The notes under the pieces were generated by a model. That model saw only the letters and a program-made list of their open reading frames with translations, was not told the origin of the DNA and did no database searches. Both the position numbers and the translations under genes were made by a program. Shown here one piece after another: positions 10,019 through 21,050 of a stretch of 64,000 nt of DNA. The stretch lies in contig JADJQA010000008.1 in NCBI GenBank assembly GCA_016712985.1, positions 122,692 to 186,691 on the forward strand, written 5' to 3'. Position 1 is the first letter of the stretch, and each line of letters opens with the position of its first letter. Origin of the DNA: Sulfuritalea sp. (GTDB lineage Bacteria; Pseudomonadota; Gammaproteobacteria; Burkholderiales; Rhodocyclaceae).

Positions 10019-10243
10019 GTGGACGCTGGCGAACTTCCCCCGCTGCAGGTGCTGATCGCCACCGACTGCCTCTCCGAAGGCATCAACCTGCGGCACTTCA
10101 CCGGCGTCCGGCACTACGACCTGCCGTGGAACCCGAACCGGCTGGAACAACGCGAGGGCCGTGTCGACCGCTTCGGCAATTCCGACGAAGCGGCCGCTGC
10201 CCGCACCAACGTCACCCGCAAGATCGATGAAGCCGCCGACTAG
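10019..10243 (+). pseudogene. Fragment of a superfamily 2 helicase (C-terminal helicase motifs V-VI)
   Basis: The 74 residues contain LQVLIATDCLSEGINL, HYDLPWNPNRLEQREGRVDRFG, which are motifs V and VI of SNF2/DEAD-type helicases of the kind found in large DNA-processing or defence helicases. Motifs I-IV are absent, and the reading frame stops soon after motif VI. It lies between two intact genes and has no partner. I take it as the leftover of a much longer gene removed by deletion. Confidence 0.7.
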
Positions 10244-10275
10244 GTAAACTCCTGCACAGGCGTTAGCATCGCCGA

Positions 10276-11523
10276 ATGACTCCGAACACCTCGTTCCGCG
10301 CCGATGCCGCAGTGATTGCGCTGGTCGGCGTTGCCCACGCCACCTCGCACCTGTTCCATCTTCTGCTGCCTCCGCTGCTTCCGTTGCTGATGCCGGACTT
10401 CGGTTTCAGCTATACCGAAGCCGGCTTCCTGATGACCGTGTTCTTCGCCATCTCCGGCATCGGTCAGGCCCTTGCCGGAATCGTCGTCGATCGTTACGGC
10501 GCGCGCCGCGTGCTGATGGCGGGCGTGAGCCTGCTGGCGGCCTCTGGTCTGGCGCTCTCGGTGGCGGCCAACTATCCGATGCTGGTGCTGGCGGTCGCCC
10601 TGGCCGGCATCGGCAACTCGGTTTTTCATCCGGCGGATTATTCCTTGCTGAACAAGAAGGTTTCGCCGCCGCGCCTGGGCTATGCCTTTTCGGTGCATGG
10701 CCTGTGCGGCAATCTGGGCTGGGCCATGGGTGCGGCAATCTCGGGCACGGCCCTGGCATGGGCCGGCTGGCGTGCCGCGGGCATGGTGGCGGCTCTGCTG
10801 GCCCTTTTTTCCCTCGTCGCGCTACAGATCGCGCGGCCGCTGCTGGACGACGACGTGGCGAGAGTTGCGCGGGACGCAGCGCGCCGCGCGGGCCCAGCGG
10901 AGGCGACTTTCGGCTTTCTCGGCACATCCGCGATCTGGCTCGCCTTCATGTTCTTTCTGCTGATTACGGCGGCTTTTGGCGGCTTGCAGAGCTTTTCCGC
11001 GCCAGTGCTGGGAGGCATCTACGGGCTGTCGCCGGCTGCTGGCGTGGCGGCGCTGACCGCTTACTTGCTCGGGTCCGCCGCCGGCATGGTGGTCGGAGGA
11101 TTTGTCGCGGCACGGGTGTATGCGCATGAACGTGCGGTCGGCGGTGCCCTGATGGCCGCGGCCCTGTTTGCCGCGGTTCTGGCCAGCGGTTTGCCGGCCG
11201 TCTGGACGGTCATTCCGCTGATGACCGGCATCGGATTCGGTGTCGGTCTCGCCGGCCCCTCGCGTGATCTGCTGGTGCGTCGCGTCGCGACGGAGTCACT
11301 GGCCGGCGGCAATGCATCGCCGGCGTTTGGCCGGGTTTATGGCTTTGTCTATTCGGGGCTCGATGTCGGACTGGCGCTGGGCCCGCTGGCCTTTGGCGCA
11401 CTGCTGGATGCCGGCGGTCGTGACGGCGTGCTGCCCGGCGTGGCGCTGCTGCAGGTGCTGGCGGTACTGACGGTCTTGTCGATGGGCCGCAAGGTGGCCC
11501 GGCCGCGGGCTAGATCGGTTTAG
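10276..11523 (+). CDS. MFS transporter, fosmidomycin-resistance (FSR)-like
   Basis: A 415-residue, 12-helix permease. The N-terminus has VAHATSHLFHLLLPPLLPLL and the motif-A region GIVVDRYGARRVL; FHPADYSLLNKKV is typical of FSR-like MFS proteins. Glycine-rich helices and a GPSRDLLVRRV loop occur in the second half. Substrate unknown. Its 3' end overlaps the end of the convergent acyl-CoA ligase gene by 14 bases. A diverged remnant of a paralogous N-terminus lies at 44830-44967. Confidence 0.9.
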   Translation: MTPNTSFRADAAVIALVGVAHATSHLFHLLLPPLLPLLMPDFGFSYTEAGFLMTVFFAISGIGQALAGIVVDRYGARRVLMAGVSLLAASGLALSVAANYPMLVLAVALAGIGNSVFHPADYSLLNKKVSPPRLGYAFSVHGLCGNLGWAMGAAISGTALAWAGWRAAGMVAALLALFSLVALQIARPLLDDDVARVARDAARRAGPAEATFGFLGTSAIWLAFMFFLLITAAFGGLQSFSAPVLGGIYGLSPAAGVAALTAYLLGSAAGMVVGGFVAARVYAHERAVGGALMAAALFAAVLASGLPAVWTVIPLMTGIGFGVGLAGPSRDLLVRRVATESLAGGNASPAFGRVYGFVYSGLDVGLALGPLAFGALLDAGGRDGVLPGVALLQVLAVLTVLSMGRKVARPRARSV

Positions 11524-13048
11524 CGCGACCGGCCCAATATGGGTCGCGCATTTCCCGCTTCAGCGTCTTGCCCGCGGCATTGCGCGGGAAGGCGGGGGTG
11601 ATGACGACAGCCTGGACGCGCTGGTAGCGCGCCGCGACGCGTTCGTTGATCCAGTCGCGCAGTTCGTCCGCCGTGGCTTCAGCACCGATCTTCAGGACGA
11701 CGGCGGCCAGCGGGGTCTCGCCCCAGGTCTCGTGGGGAATGCCGAACACCGCCACCTCGGCAATCGCCGGATGGCCCGCGGCGATTTCCTCGATGTCGCG
11801 CGGATAAATCTTGACCCCGCCCGAATCGATCATGTCCTTCTTGCGATCGACCAGATAGAGATAACCCTCGTCGTCGAGGTAGCCGATGTCGCCACTGTGG
11901 ATCCAGCCTTCGCGCAAGGTTTCCGCCGTGAGTTCGGGCTTGCGCCAGTAACCCTGCATCACAAGCGGGCCGCGGCCGACGATCTCGCCGATCTGGCCCG
12001 GCGGAAGGTCGCGGCCATCTTCGCCGACGATGCGAACCGCACTGAAGGGCGGCGGGCAGCCGACCGAGCCGGCCTTGCGCAGCGCGTCGGTCTTGTCGAG
12101 GATGGTGATGAAGCCTTCGGTCAGGCCGTAGAGCTCATGGAAGCGGCCTGGCAGGAGTTGGTTGATCTGGTCCTTGCGCGACTGCGCCAGCGGCGCGCCG
12201 AGTGAGAGGATCATCTGCAGCGAGGCGAGTTTCCGCGCATCGAAGCATGGTGAATCGAGCAGAGCGATGATTTGCGCCGGCACCACCATGATGTGGGTGA
12301 CTTTTTCGCCGGCGATGGTGTCGATCATTGCCGTGGCGTCGAACTGGCGGTGCAGGATGTAGGTGGCGCCGAGATGAAACGCCGGCATCAGCGTCACGAA
12401 GGCGCCATTGAAAACGATCGCGCCGGTGTGCAGCACTACCGACTCCGGCGTCATGCGCCAGGCGGCGCCCAGCAGCAGCGCGTACATGGAGCGCACACGG
12501 TGGCTGTGCATGATGCCCTTGGGCAGGCCGGTGGTGCCGGAGGTGTACATGATGTTGAGCAGATCGTCGGCGGCGACCGCGGCCGCGGGCGGCTCGGTCT
12601 CGGGAGCGGCGGCGGCCAGGGCTGCATAGTCGCCCCAGGGCGGCTGTCCGCCGTCGATCAGCAGCACGCGCGCCGCAGGGAGCGTCGGCAATTCCGCCAG
12701 GACGCTTTCGACCACCGGCAGCAGGCTTCGCCGCGTGACCAGGCAGATGGCTCCCGCATCGTTGATCAGGCTGGACAAACCGACGCCGGTCAGCAGCGGC
12801 GACAGCGGCACCACCACCGCGCCGATCCTGGCGCAGGCCCAGTAGGTTTCCAGCAGTTCCAGGGTATTCGGCAGCAGGGTCGCGACACGCTCGCTCTTCT
12901 TCACCCCCAGTCGGCCCAGCAGGTGCGCGACCCGATTGACCCTGGCGTTGAATGCGCGGTAATCCAGCCGCTGCTCGTCAAACACCACCGCGGTGGCATG
13001 CGGGCGATAACGGGAGTGGTGCTCCAGGAGGTGTGAGAGTTCCATCAT
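11510..13048 (-). CDS. AMP-dependent acyl-CoA synthetase / ligase
   Basis: ANL-superfamily adenylating enzyme of about 512 residues. It shows the P-loop-like motif YTSGTTGLPKG, LYGLTEG, the A8 hinge YLVDRKKDMIDSGGVKIYPRDIE, and a C-terminal catalytic lysine in AGKTLKREMRDPYW. It likely activates a carboxylic acid with ATP and transfers it to CoA. ATG 13048 (MMELSHLLEHH) was chosen because the family starts with this segment. The gene is the last of a minus-strand group with tag and the NDP-forming synthetase/acetyltransferase. Substrate is not predictable from sequence alone. Confidence 0.88.
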   Translation of the reverse strand: MMELSHLLEHHSRYRPHATAVVFDEQRLDYRAFNARVNRVAHLLGRLGVKKSERVATLLPNTLELLETYWACARIGAVVVPLSPLLTGVGLSSLINDAGAICLVTRRSLLPVVESVLAELPTLPAARVLLIDGGQPPWGDYAALAAAAPETEPPAAAVAADDLLNIMYTSGTTGLPKGIMHSHRVRSMYALLLGAAWRMTPESVVLHTGAIVFNGAFVTLMPAFHLGATYILHRQFDATAMIDTIAGEKVTHIMVVPAQIIALLDSPCFDARKLASLQMILSLGAPLAQSRKDQINQLLPGRFHELYGLTEGFITILDKTDALRKAGSVGCPPPFSAVRIVGEDGRDLPPGQIGEIVGRGPLVMQGYWRKPELTAETLREGWIHSGDIGYLDDEGYLYLVDRKKDMIDSGGVKIYPRDIEEIAAGHPAIAEVAVFGIPHETWGETPLAAVVLKIGAEATADELRDWINERVAARYQRVQAVVITPAFPRNAAGKTLKREMRDPYWAGRAKPI

Positions 13049-13102
13049 CGGTTCCACTGATGGATCCGCCAAGCCCAACCGGGGTGGGCGGGGGCGCAAT
13101 GG

Positions 13103-13675
13103 TCAATGACTGAGCTCGGCATGGCGCGGACAGGAAACGAGGTGATCATTGACCATTCCGGTCGCCTGCATGTGGGCGTAGATGACCGTGGGACCGATAA
13201 AGCGGAAGCCGCGGCGCTTGAGTTCCTTCGACAGGGCTTCGGCCTCTGGGGTGATCGCCGGGACTTCCGCCAGCGTGCGCCAGCGGTTGATGCGCGGGCG
13301 GCCGTCGACGAACTGCCACAGCAACTGGTCCAGGCTGCCGCCTGTTTCATAAAGTTGCAGCGTGGCGCGGGCGTTGCCGATGCTGGCCGCGATCTTCAGC
13401 CGGTTGCGGACGATGCCGGCATCAGCCAGCAGGCGCGCCACGTCCCGCTCGCCATAACGGGCGATTTTTGCTGCATCGAAGTTGTCGAAGGCGCGGCGAT
13501 AGTTCTCGCGCTTCCTCAGGATGGTGATCCACGACAGCCCCGCCTGGGCGCCCTCAAGGACAAGGAACTCGAACAGCGTGCGCTCATCGTGACAGGGCAC
13601 GCCCCATTCGGTGTCGTGATAGGCCGTATAGAGAGGGTCGCTGCCGCACCAGGGACAGCGTTCGGTTGTTGTCAA
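13103..13675 (-). CDS. tag: DNA-3-methyladenine glycosylase I
   Basis: Base-excision repair enzyme removing 3-methyladenine. The zinc-binding N-terminus CPWCGSDPLYTAYHDTEWG and FEFLVLEGAQAGLSWITILRKR are hallmark sequences; 190 residues is the normal length, and the last residues include the other zinc ligands (H and C in HLVSCPRHAE). Start is TTG 13675, whose bases overlap the TGA of the preceding acetyltransferase gene (TTGA), implying translational coupling. Confidence 0.95.
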   Translation of the reverse strand: MTTTERCPWCGSDPLYTAYHDTEWGVPCHDERTLFEFLVLEGAQAGLSWITILRKRENYRRAFDNFDAAKIARYGERDVARLLADAGIVRNRLKIAASIGNARATLQLYETGGSLDQLLWQFVDGRPRINRWRTLAEVPAITPEAEALSKELKRRGFRFIGPTVIYAHMQATGMVNDHLVSCPRHAELSH

Positions 13676-16361
13676 TTCAGCACCAGCACGCCGCGCCTGA
13701 GTCCGTGGTCTTCGGGATGCGCCGAGAGGACAAAGCCCAGGCTCGCGACGAAGGCCAGCATGCGCGTGTTCTCCGCAAGGAAATCGCCACGCATGTAGCG
13801 CAGCCCGTTGCTGCCCGCCGTGTCGATCAGGACCCCCATGAGGCGGCGTGCCAGGCCCTTGCCTTGCCAGTCGTCGGCGACCACGATGGCGAACTCGCAG
13901 GATTCACCGTCCGGGCTGGTGGCATAGCGAACGACGCCGATCTCCTTCTCCGCGCCATCGCGGTCGATGGTCGCGAGAAAAGCCATTTCGCGGTCATAGT
14001 CGATCTGCGTGAACCTGACAAGCTGAGCCGGTGAGACCTCCCGAATCGTGTTCATGAAGCGCATGTAACGTGATTCGGGCGACAGGGCCTTGACGAACTC
14101 CTGTTCCATCCGGACATCTTCGGGTTTGATCGGGCGGATGGTGACAAATGTGCCGTCCTTGGCCTGGAAGCTGCTCTTCAAGTGCGATGGATAGGGATGA
14201 ATCGCCATGTGGTCATAGCGTCCCGCGGTGATCGGCAGGTTCTCGACGACAATGCGCGCATCTACGGCCACCGCGCCGTTTTCGTCAACAATCAGCGGAT
14301 TGACGTCCAGTTCGCTGATCCACGGCAGTTCGCAAACCATGGTTGACACGCGCAGCAGCACCGATTCAATCGCCGCCATGCTGACCGGCGGCATATTGCG
14401 GAATCTGCCGAGTCGCGCCGTGGTTCGGGCCGAGGCCAGCATGTCGGCGACCAGCACTGAATTCAGCGGCGGCAGGGCGACGGTACGATCGCTGTTATAG
14501 GACTCGACGCCGGTGCCGCCGGGGCCCAGATAAATGGTGGGGCCGAAGATCTGGTCGCGCAGCATGCCGACCACCAGCTCGCGGCCATGGGGCTTCTGGA
14601 CCATTGGTTCGATGGCGATGCCGTTGATCTCGGCGGCCGGATAGCGCTTCCTGACCTCTTCCATGATTTCCAGCCAGGAATCGCGGACGGCGGCCAGGCT
14701 GTTCAGGTTGAGGCGCACCCCTCCGGAATCGGTCTTGTGCTTGATCTGGGGCGAATCGATTTTCATCACCACCGACAGCCCGAGTTCTTCTGAAAGTACC
14801 ATGGCTTCAGACGCGGAGCGCGCCACCACGGTTGGCGAGATGGGAATCCGGAAGGCGGCGAGCACCGCCTTCGATTCCATTTCGCTGAGTACCTTGCGGC
14901 CTTCCATCAACGCCGTTTCGATGACCAGACGCGCCGATTCGATTCGCGGTGGCGCCTGTTCGGTAATCGAGGGGGTGTTTGCATCAGCAGTTGGCGGTTT
15001 CGGTAGTAATTGGAAATATGCGAGAACAGGTCGACCGCCGGTTCCGGGGTGCGAAACGAGGGAATCCCCGCGCCCTGGAACAGCTTGCGTGCTTCGAGCA
15101 CCTGGTCTTCGCCCATCCAGCAGGCCACCAGGGGCTTGTCGCTTTTGCGGGAGATCTCGATCATCGTGCGCGCCGCCTGTGTCGGGTCGGTCATCGCCTG
15201 CGGCGTGAGGATCGCCAGCACACCATCGACATTCTCGTCCTCGATGCAGGCCTGAAGCGCGGCGCCATAGCGCGCCGGATCGGCGTCGCCGAGGATGTCG
15301 ATCGGGTTGGACTTCGACCAGGTGCCGGGCAGCAGCCCGTTGAGGCGGGCCAGCGCGGCCGGATCAAGTTGCGCCAGCGGAATGCCAATGTCTTCGGCAT
15401 AGTCGGCGGCCATGACACCGGGGCCGCCGCCATTGGTGATGATCGCCAGGCGTTTTCCGCGTGGCCGAAAATGCGAGAACAGGGCGGAGGCCGCCGCGAA
15501 CATCTGGCCGACGTTGGCCAGACGGATTACGCCGGCCCGCCGCAGCGCGGCGTCGAACACGTCGTCGGCGCCGACCAGGGCGCCGGTATGCGAGAGCACG
15601 GCTTTCCGCCCGGCCGGATGCTTGCCCACCTTGATCAACAGCACTGGTTTGCAGCGCGCCGCCGCGCGCAGGGCGCTCATGAAGCGCCGGGCGTTCTTGA
15701 TGCCCTCGATATACAGAAAAATGTTCTCGGTACGCGGATCGGAGACCATGAAGTCGAGCACTTCGCCAAAGTCGATGTCGCTTTCGGCGCCCAGCGAGAC
15801 CACATTCGAGAATCCGATGTTGTTGGGCAGCGCCCAGTCGAGGATCGCGGTGCAGAGGGCGCCGGATTGCGAGATCAGACCAATCGTGCCGGGGTGCGCG
15901 AAGCCGTGGGCGAAGGTGAGGTTGATCTGGCTCCCTGGACGCATGATGCCAAGGCAGTTGGGACCGATCACACGCATGCCGTGGCGACGGGCGTTCTCCA
16001 GCGCGGAGCGTTGCAGCGAGCTGCCGCGGGGCCCGGCCTCGGCGAAGCCGCCGGAAATGATTATGGCGTTGCGGCAGCCGGCGCGACCGCAGGCATCGAT
16101 GATTTCGGGCACGGTGTTCGCCTTGGTGCAAATCACCGCGACGTCGAGTCGATGGGGAATCGCATCCACCGACGGATAGCTCTTGCCGCCGAACACGGTT
16201 TCGTGTTTCGGATTGACAAAAAAAAGACTGCCCTTATAGCCCGAATCGAGCATGTTGCGCACCAGCGTGACGCCGATGGAGTTTGGCTTCTCCGACGCGC
16301 CGACGATGGCAATCGATTCCGGTTCGAAAAGCTTCTGCAGGTAGTGTTGTTCGTTTTCCAT
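13672..16361 (-). CDS. NDP-forming acyl-CoA synthetase-like protein with C-terminal GNAT domain (Pat-like protein lysine acetyltransferase), one frame break
   Basis: The first part (16361 to about 14975) is the CoA-binding and succinyl-CoA-ligase-like half: SIAIVGASEKPNSIGVTL, IGPNCLGIMRPG, LISQSGAL, VLSHTGALVG. After the break, the second part has the ATP-grasp segment and a C-terminal GNAT acetyltransferase (VVADDWQGKGLARRLMGVLI). Together this is about 897 residues, the architecture of bacterial Pat enzymes that acetylate acetyl-CoA synthetase and other proteins. The frames join if one C is added to the CCCCC run (plus strand GGGGG at 14971-14975), giving TPSITEQAPPRIESARLVIE. Location beside an acyl-CoA ligase fits a role in controlling that enzyme class; this is inference. 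Confidence 0.87.
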
Positions 16362-16466
16362 AAAGGCGCTCCGCAGCGGCGATCAGATTTCGGGAAGGGG
16401 ATTGGTGCGCTGCGCAAAAAGCATAGCACCTTCCGACGCTTCGAATGCCTGTCGAAATGGCCTAAA

Positions 16467-17802
16467 TCAGGCCGGTTTCCGGTTCCGGGCATGCCGGTAA
16501 TGGCCGTAGTGACGATCGGCGCTGAGGATGTGGTTGACCAGCCAGCCGGTCAGCAAGCGCTTGATGCGAAAGATCAAATAGACACAGTTGTCCTCACCGC
16601 ATTCGATTTCGCGCCGCAATTCGCCAAAGTACTCAAAAAAACGCTGGTGCTGGCGGACGTGCAAGGCGAGGAAGGGGTAGTCGCCTTCCCGCATCATTTG
16701 TTCTTCGATGGCAAAATCATTGGTCGCAGCGAGCTGAATCTGCGCCAGCAGCGGCGGTGTCAGGTCCCAGGCGCCGACGTTTACCGCTCGCGCCAGCGCA
16801 TTCATGTCGGCAAGCAGGTTCTGGTGCGCCTTATCGGCGAGTGACCTGACCGAAGGCGTACTCCTCGCGCCAGGGAGGCAGGGAGTCGGTCAGCGAACGG
16901 CCCGGCCCCTCGGTGGCCGTTTCGCAGCGTTCCAGATAGGCACGGGCGGCGTCGTCGTCGGGAGCAGTCGCCAGGTAGGCAATGATCTGGTCACGGGCGC
17001 TCTTGATGTCGTCGAGATGAAAGTAGGCCAATGCCTGCTCGAAGGATTTCAGGCCCCTTGCCTTGGCCTCCCTCAGCGGCGCGGGGTCGCCGCTGAAAAC
17101 TTCGTACACCGATTGCGTGTCCTGCTTGCCGCGCACATGGGTTCGGTCAAGAAAGCGAATCAACCAGAGGCTCGGCTCGTCAAGGCTGTACAGCGTGTAT
17201 TCGCTGACCAGGATTGACACCCCGTATCCCTTGGAAAGACGTTCCAGTCGCGCGGCGAGGTTGACCGCGTCACCAATCACCGTTCCATCCATGCGTGCGG
17301 CGCCCCCCACGGTGCCAAGAATGACAATGCCGGTGTTGATGCCGATACCGATCTTGATCGGACGATAGCCAGCCCGCTGGCGCCCGGCGTTGTAGGCTTC
17401 AAGCCGCTCCAGCAAAGCCAGACTACAGCGTAATGCCGCGTCCGGCGAATCGGGAAACAGCGCCATGATGGCGTCGCCGATGTACTTGTCGATGAAGCCG
17501 CCGTGAGCGGTGATCACCGGCTCCATCTGCACAAGATAGGAGTTGAGAAAGTTGAAGTTCTCCTGCGGACTCATCGACTCGGACAACGCGGTGAAGTCGC
17601 GGATGTCGGCGAACAGGATTGTCATCTTGCGCTCGACCTGTTGCCCGAGCGCGACTTTGCGGATGTCGTCGATACCCAGCAGATTGAGGAATTCGCGCGG
17701 CACGAAGCGGCCGTAGGCTTCTGTCGTCGTACTCAGCCGTTCGCGCAGGGCATCGGTGTTGTCCTGTGCGCTGCCACCACGCGTTTTCGGTCTCTCCAGC
17801 AT
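16467..17802 (-). CDS. Adenylate/guanylate cyclase fused to a hemerythrin domain, one frame break
   Basis: The N-terminal part is a class III nucleotide cyclase: KMTILFADIRDFTALSE with the metal-binding aspartates, KYIGDAIMALFP, and VIGDAVNLAARLE. It continues to LPPWREEYAFGQV, which is exactly how a hemerythrin domain begins (WxxEYxxG). The next frame, one base away at about 16842, continues LADKAHQNLLADMNALARAV, then EEQMMREGDYP, HVRQHQRFF and WLVNHILSADRHYG, the remaining diiron-ligand motifs. So one extra base probably splits a single cyclase-hemerythrin protein of about 444 residues. The usual HF before EE is DF here. A sensor of oxygen or redox state linked to cyclic nucleotide output is inferred. 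If the break is real, the hemerythrin part would start at ATG 16805. Confidence 0.75.
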
Positions 17803-17860
17803 CAGGTAATTGGCCCCGCGGCGTCATGCGACTTGGTTTCGGTTCAAAATGATACCTGAC

Positions 17861-18404
17861 ATGACAACACATATGAACGAAAACCCATCGCCATGGGTCG
17901 AGCGTTTCCTGCCATTGATCACCGCGGGCGGCTCGGTGCTGGATCTGGCTTGCGGTCAGGGCCGACATTCCCTGCTGCTGGCCCAACTCGGCCACAGGGT
18001 GGAAGCGGTTGACCGCGACGTCGAGGCCCTGGCGCGGATTTCAGCCAGGGCACCTGGCATCGTCACGCGAGCAGCCGACCTCGAGGGCGGTCCCTGGCCG
18101 TATCACGGCTGCGCCTTCGATGCCATTGTCGTCACCAATTACCTGTTTCGACCACTGCTGCCGATGCTGTTGAATGCGCTGGAAGTCAATGGCGTGTTGA
18201 TCTACGAAACCTTCATGGTCGGCAACGAGCGCCGCGGCAAGCCGTCAACCCGACATTCCTGCTGCGTCCGGGTGAATTGCTGGACGTGGTACGCGGGCGC
18301 CTTACCGTCGTGGCCTTCGAGCAGGGCAAGTGGATACCCGCGACCGGCCGTGGTGCAGCGCATCTGCGCGACCAGGCGCCTCGGATCCGCTGCTGCCGGA
18401 TTAG
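17861..18404 (+). CDS. SAM-dependent methyltransferase (TehB-like class I fold), several frame breaks
   Basis: Motif I is clear: GGSVLDLACGQGRHSLLLAQ, followed by VEAVDRD and the motif IV-like FDAIVVTNYLFRPLLP. After GNERRGKP the protein continues in other frames: NPTFLLRPGELLDVVRGRLTVVAFEQG (break at about 18247), then PRPAVVQRICATR (about 18335), then ASDPLLPD and a stop at 18404 (about 18375). Reassembled length is about 180 residues. Start could be ATG 17861 or 17873. It is divergent from the cyclase gene. The three closely spaced breaks mean the gene is either decayed or badly read. Confidence 0.7.
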
Positions 18405-18427
18405 CGCGTCTGGCGCCGCAGGTTGAG

Positions 18428-19487
18428 TCAGGCGGATGCGGCGAGGATTGCCGCCGCCAGCTTGTCCAGCGCCGCTGAATCAAGCCTGTCCGTGCCGTAT
18501 CGGGTTGCGGCTTCAAACGACTGGTAGTTGGACGCCTGCGAACGCTGGTAGAGCGGGTCGTAGTGCAGGGTCAGCAACTCCTCCACCAGCGCCGGGAAGT
18601 TCTGCCCGGCGATCAGCGAGCGCCAGCGTTCCAGCGTCTCGTTGCTTTGCAGGCCCTTGAGCTGTTCCAGCCGGCCGTTCAGCCAGGCCGGGTCGGCCAT
18701 CGCATAGTCGTAGTCGCGCAGCAGGAATTCGACTCGCGCCTGCAGCGATGCCTCGATGCGCAGTCCGCGCGCGCCGCGGATGGCCGCCAGCAGCGCATCG
18801 GGCAGCTGCAGGCGACCGATCTTGCGGCTTTCGGCCTCGACAAACACCGGGCGCGAAAGGTCAAGCGCCGACAACGCGGCCAGCAACCGCGATTCGAAGC
18901 CCTTCTGCGCCGGTTGCGGTTGGCCGGGCAGGTTGCCCAGCACGGAGCCCTTGTGGCGGCCAGTTCCTCCAGGTGCAAGATCTGTCCGCCGCGCTTCGCC
19001 AAGGCCTCCAGCAGGCGGCTCTTGCCGCTGCCGGTGGCGCCGCTGACGACGCGGAAGCGGAACTCCTGCGGCAGTTGCGCCAGTTGCTCGATCACGTGTC
19101 GCCGCCAGGCCTTGTAGCCGCCCTGCAGGCGATGCGCATCCCAGCCGATTTCGCGCAGGATGTGGCTGAAGGCACCGCTGCGCTGGCCGCCGCGCCAGCA
19201 ATACACCAGCGGCCGCCAGGTTTTCGGCTTGTCGAGCAGCTGCTGTTCGATGTGCCGGGCAATGTTTTCGAGACCAGCGCCGCGCCGAGCTTCTTGGCCT
19301 CGAACACCGACACCTGCTTGTAGAGCGTGCCGACCAGGGTGCGTTCCTCGTCATTCAGCACCGGCAGGCTGATCGCACCGGGCAGGTGGTCCTCGGCAAA
19401 CTCGCCCGGCGCGCGGGCGTCGATGATGGCGTCGAATTCGGCGAGTTGTGCTACCGTTGCCACGCCCCTGGGCAGTTGTTCGGACAT
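18428..19487 (-). CDS. mnmH: tRNA 2-selenouridine synthase (rhodanese + P-loop), two frame breaks
   Basis: Replaces sulfur by selenium in the wobble 2-thiouridine of some tRNAs. Three frames give the parts of one protein. 19487-19269: rhodanese domain (AEFDAIIDARAPGEFAEDH). Then NIARHIEQQLLDKPKTWRPL and VYCWRGGQRSGAFSHILREIGW with the catalytic Cys, and the P-loop VSGATGSGKSRLLEALA. Then HKGSVLGNLPGQPQPAQKGFESRL to the stop. Breaks are at the A-run read as TTTT 19265-19268 and at about 18955; one added base repairs each. Total about 353 residues. It follows tesA by 6 bases and is probably co-transcribed. Confidence 0.82.
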
Positions 19488-19493
19488 TGGTGC

Positions 19494-20106
19494 TTACTTG
19501 AGCAGCGGCCTGAGGGCGTTCCACACGTGGTCAAGAATTTTCGCTTGCGCCGCGGCAGTCGGATGCAGGCCATCGGCCAGAAACGCGTTTTGATCCAGGG
19601 CGATGGGCTCAAGCAGAAAAGGCAGCAGCGGGACTTTCTGGCGTTTGGCAAGATCGCGGAAGGCGGCGTCGAATTCCTGCGTGTACTTCGGGCCGTAATT
19701 CGGTGGCAAGCGCATGCCGACCAGCAGCACGCGCGCCCCTTGTTTCCTTGCCTGCGCCACCATGAAGTCAAGATTGTCCTGCATTGCCGCCACCGGCAGG
19801 CCGCGCAAGCCATCGTTGGCGCCAAGTGCGAGAATGACGATAGCAGGCTTGAATTGGGTCATTGCGGCGGCAAAGCGCGCCCGCCCGCCCGCCGTGGTTT
19901 CGCCGCTGATACTGGCGTTGGTCACGGTGAGGCGGGAACCGTTGGCCTGCAGGCGCTGTCCGAGCAGGGCCGGCCAGCTCTGGCTGACGGCGATGCCGAA
20001 GCCGGCGGAGAGGCTGTCGCCAAAGACCAGGATGCGCTGCTGCGCGGCACTGGCGGCCACGCTGTAGAGCAACAGGATCAGGAAGCAACTATGGGAGAAA
20101 AGTCTC

Positions 20107-20114
<8 letters not shown>
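19494..20114 (-). CDS. tesA: Multifunctional acyl-CoA thioesterase / arylesterase (SGNH hydrolase)
   Basis: Secreted or periplasmic SGNH-family lipase-like enzyme of 206 residues. A signal peptide (FLILLLYSVAASA) precedes block I ILVFGDSLSAGFGI, block III GANDGLRG, and block V DGLHPTAAAQ, containing the catalytic Ser, Asn, and Asp-His. Start ATG 20114 lies inside the divergent ABC ATPase gene's 5' end (8-base overlap). The tesA / ybbA divergent pair is conserved in many proteobacteria. Confidence 0.93.
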
Positions 20115-20802
<688 letters not shown>

Positions 20803-21050
20803 CGCCATGATCAAAAGTTCCCAGGGCGACCGGCTGGCGCGGCGAGCAGTGCGGCCACGCTGCCGACCGCAGTGCACCGGACACAGAGACGACAGGGCGC
20901 AGAGGCCACAGAGAAAAGCCTGGGCCCGGCGGGGGGGGGGGGCCCCAAAGAAAAAGAACTCTCTGTGTTCTGTGTTTTCCCGTAGTGCCTGAGTCAAGGC
21001 TGGGCCATTCTGGTTAGACTAGTTAAACCAGTATTCATGGGAGGCACCCA
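20803..21050. repeat. Intergenic with interrupted inverted CACAGAGA repeats around a 12-base G run
   Basis: No gene seen. The stretch has CACAGAG copies on one side and CTCTCTGTGTTCTGTGT on the other, flanking a G homopolymer at about 20931-20942 and GGCCCC. The layout could fold into a long imperfect hairpin and resembles dispersed non-coding repeats of betaproteobacteria. It separates the housekeeping genes from the defence-type island that begins at 21051. Confidence 0.45.

Noticed and set aside
16467..16805. A separate stand-alone hemerythrin gene
   Set aside because: Starting at ATG 16805 it would lack the first conserved ligand region (DKAHQ), which is present in the same frame just upstream and joins the cyclase C-terminus.
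14979..16844. A 621-codon open frame on the plus strand over the acetyltransferase and hemerythrin genes
   Set aside because: It crosses two real minus-strand genes and has no recognisable motif.
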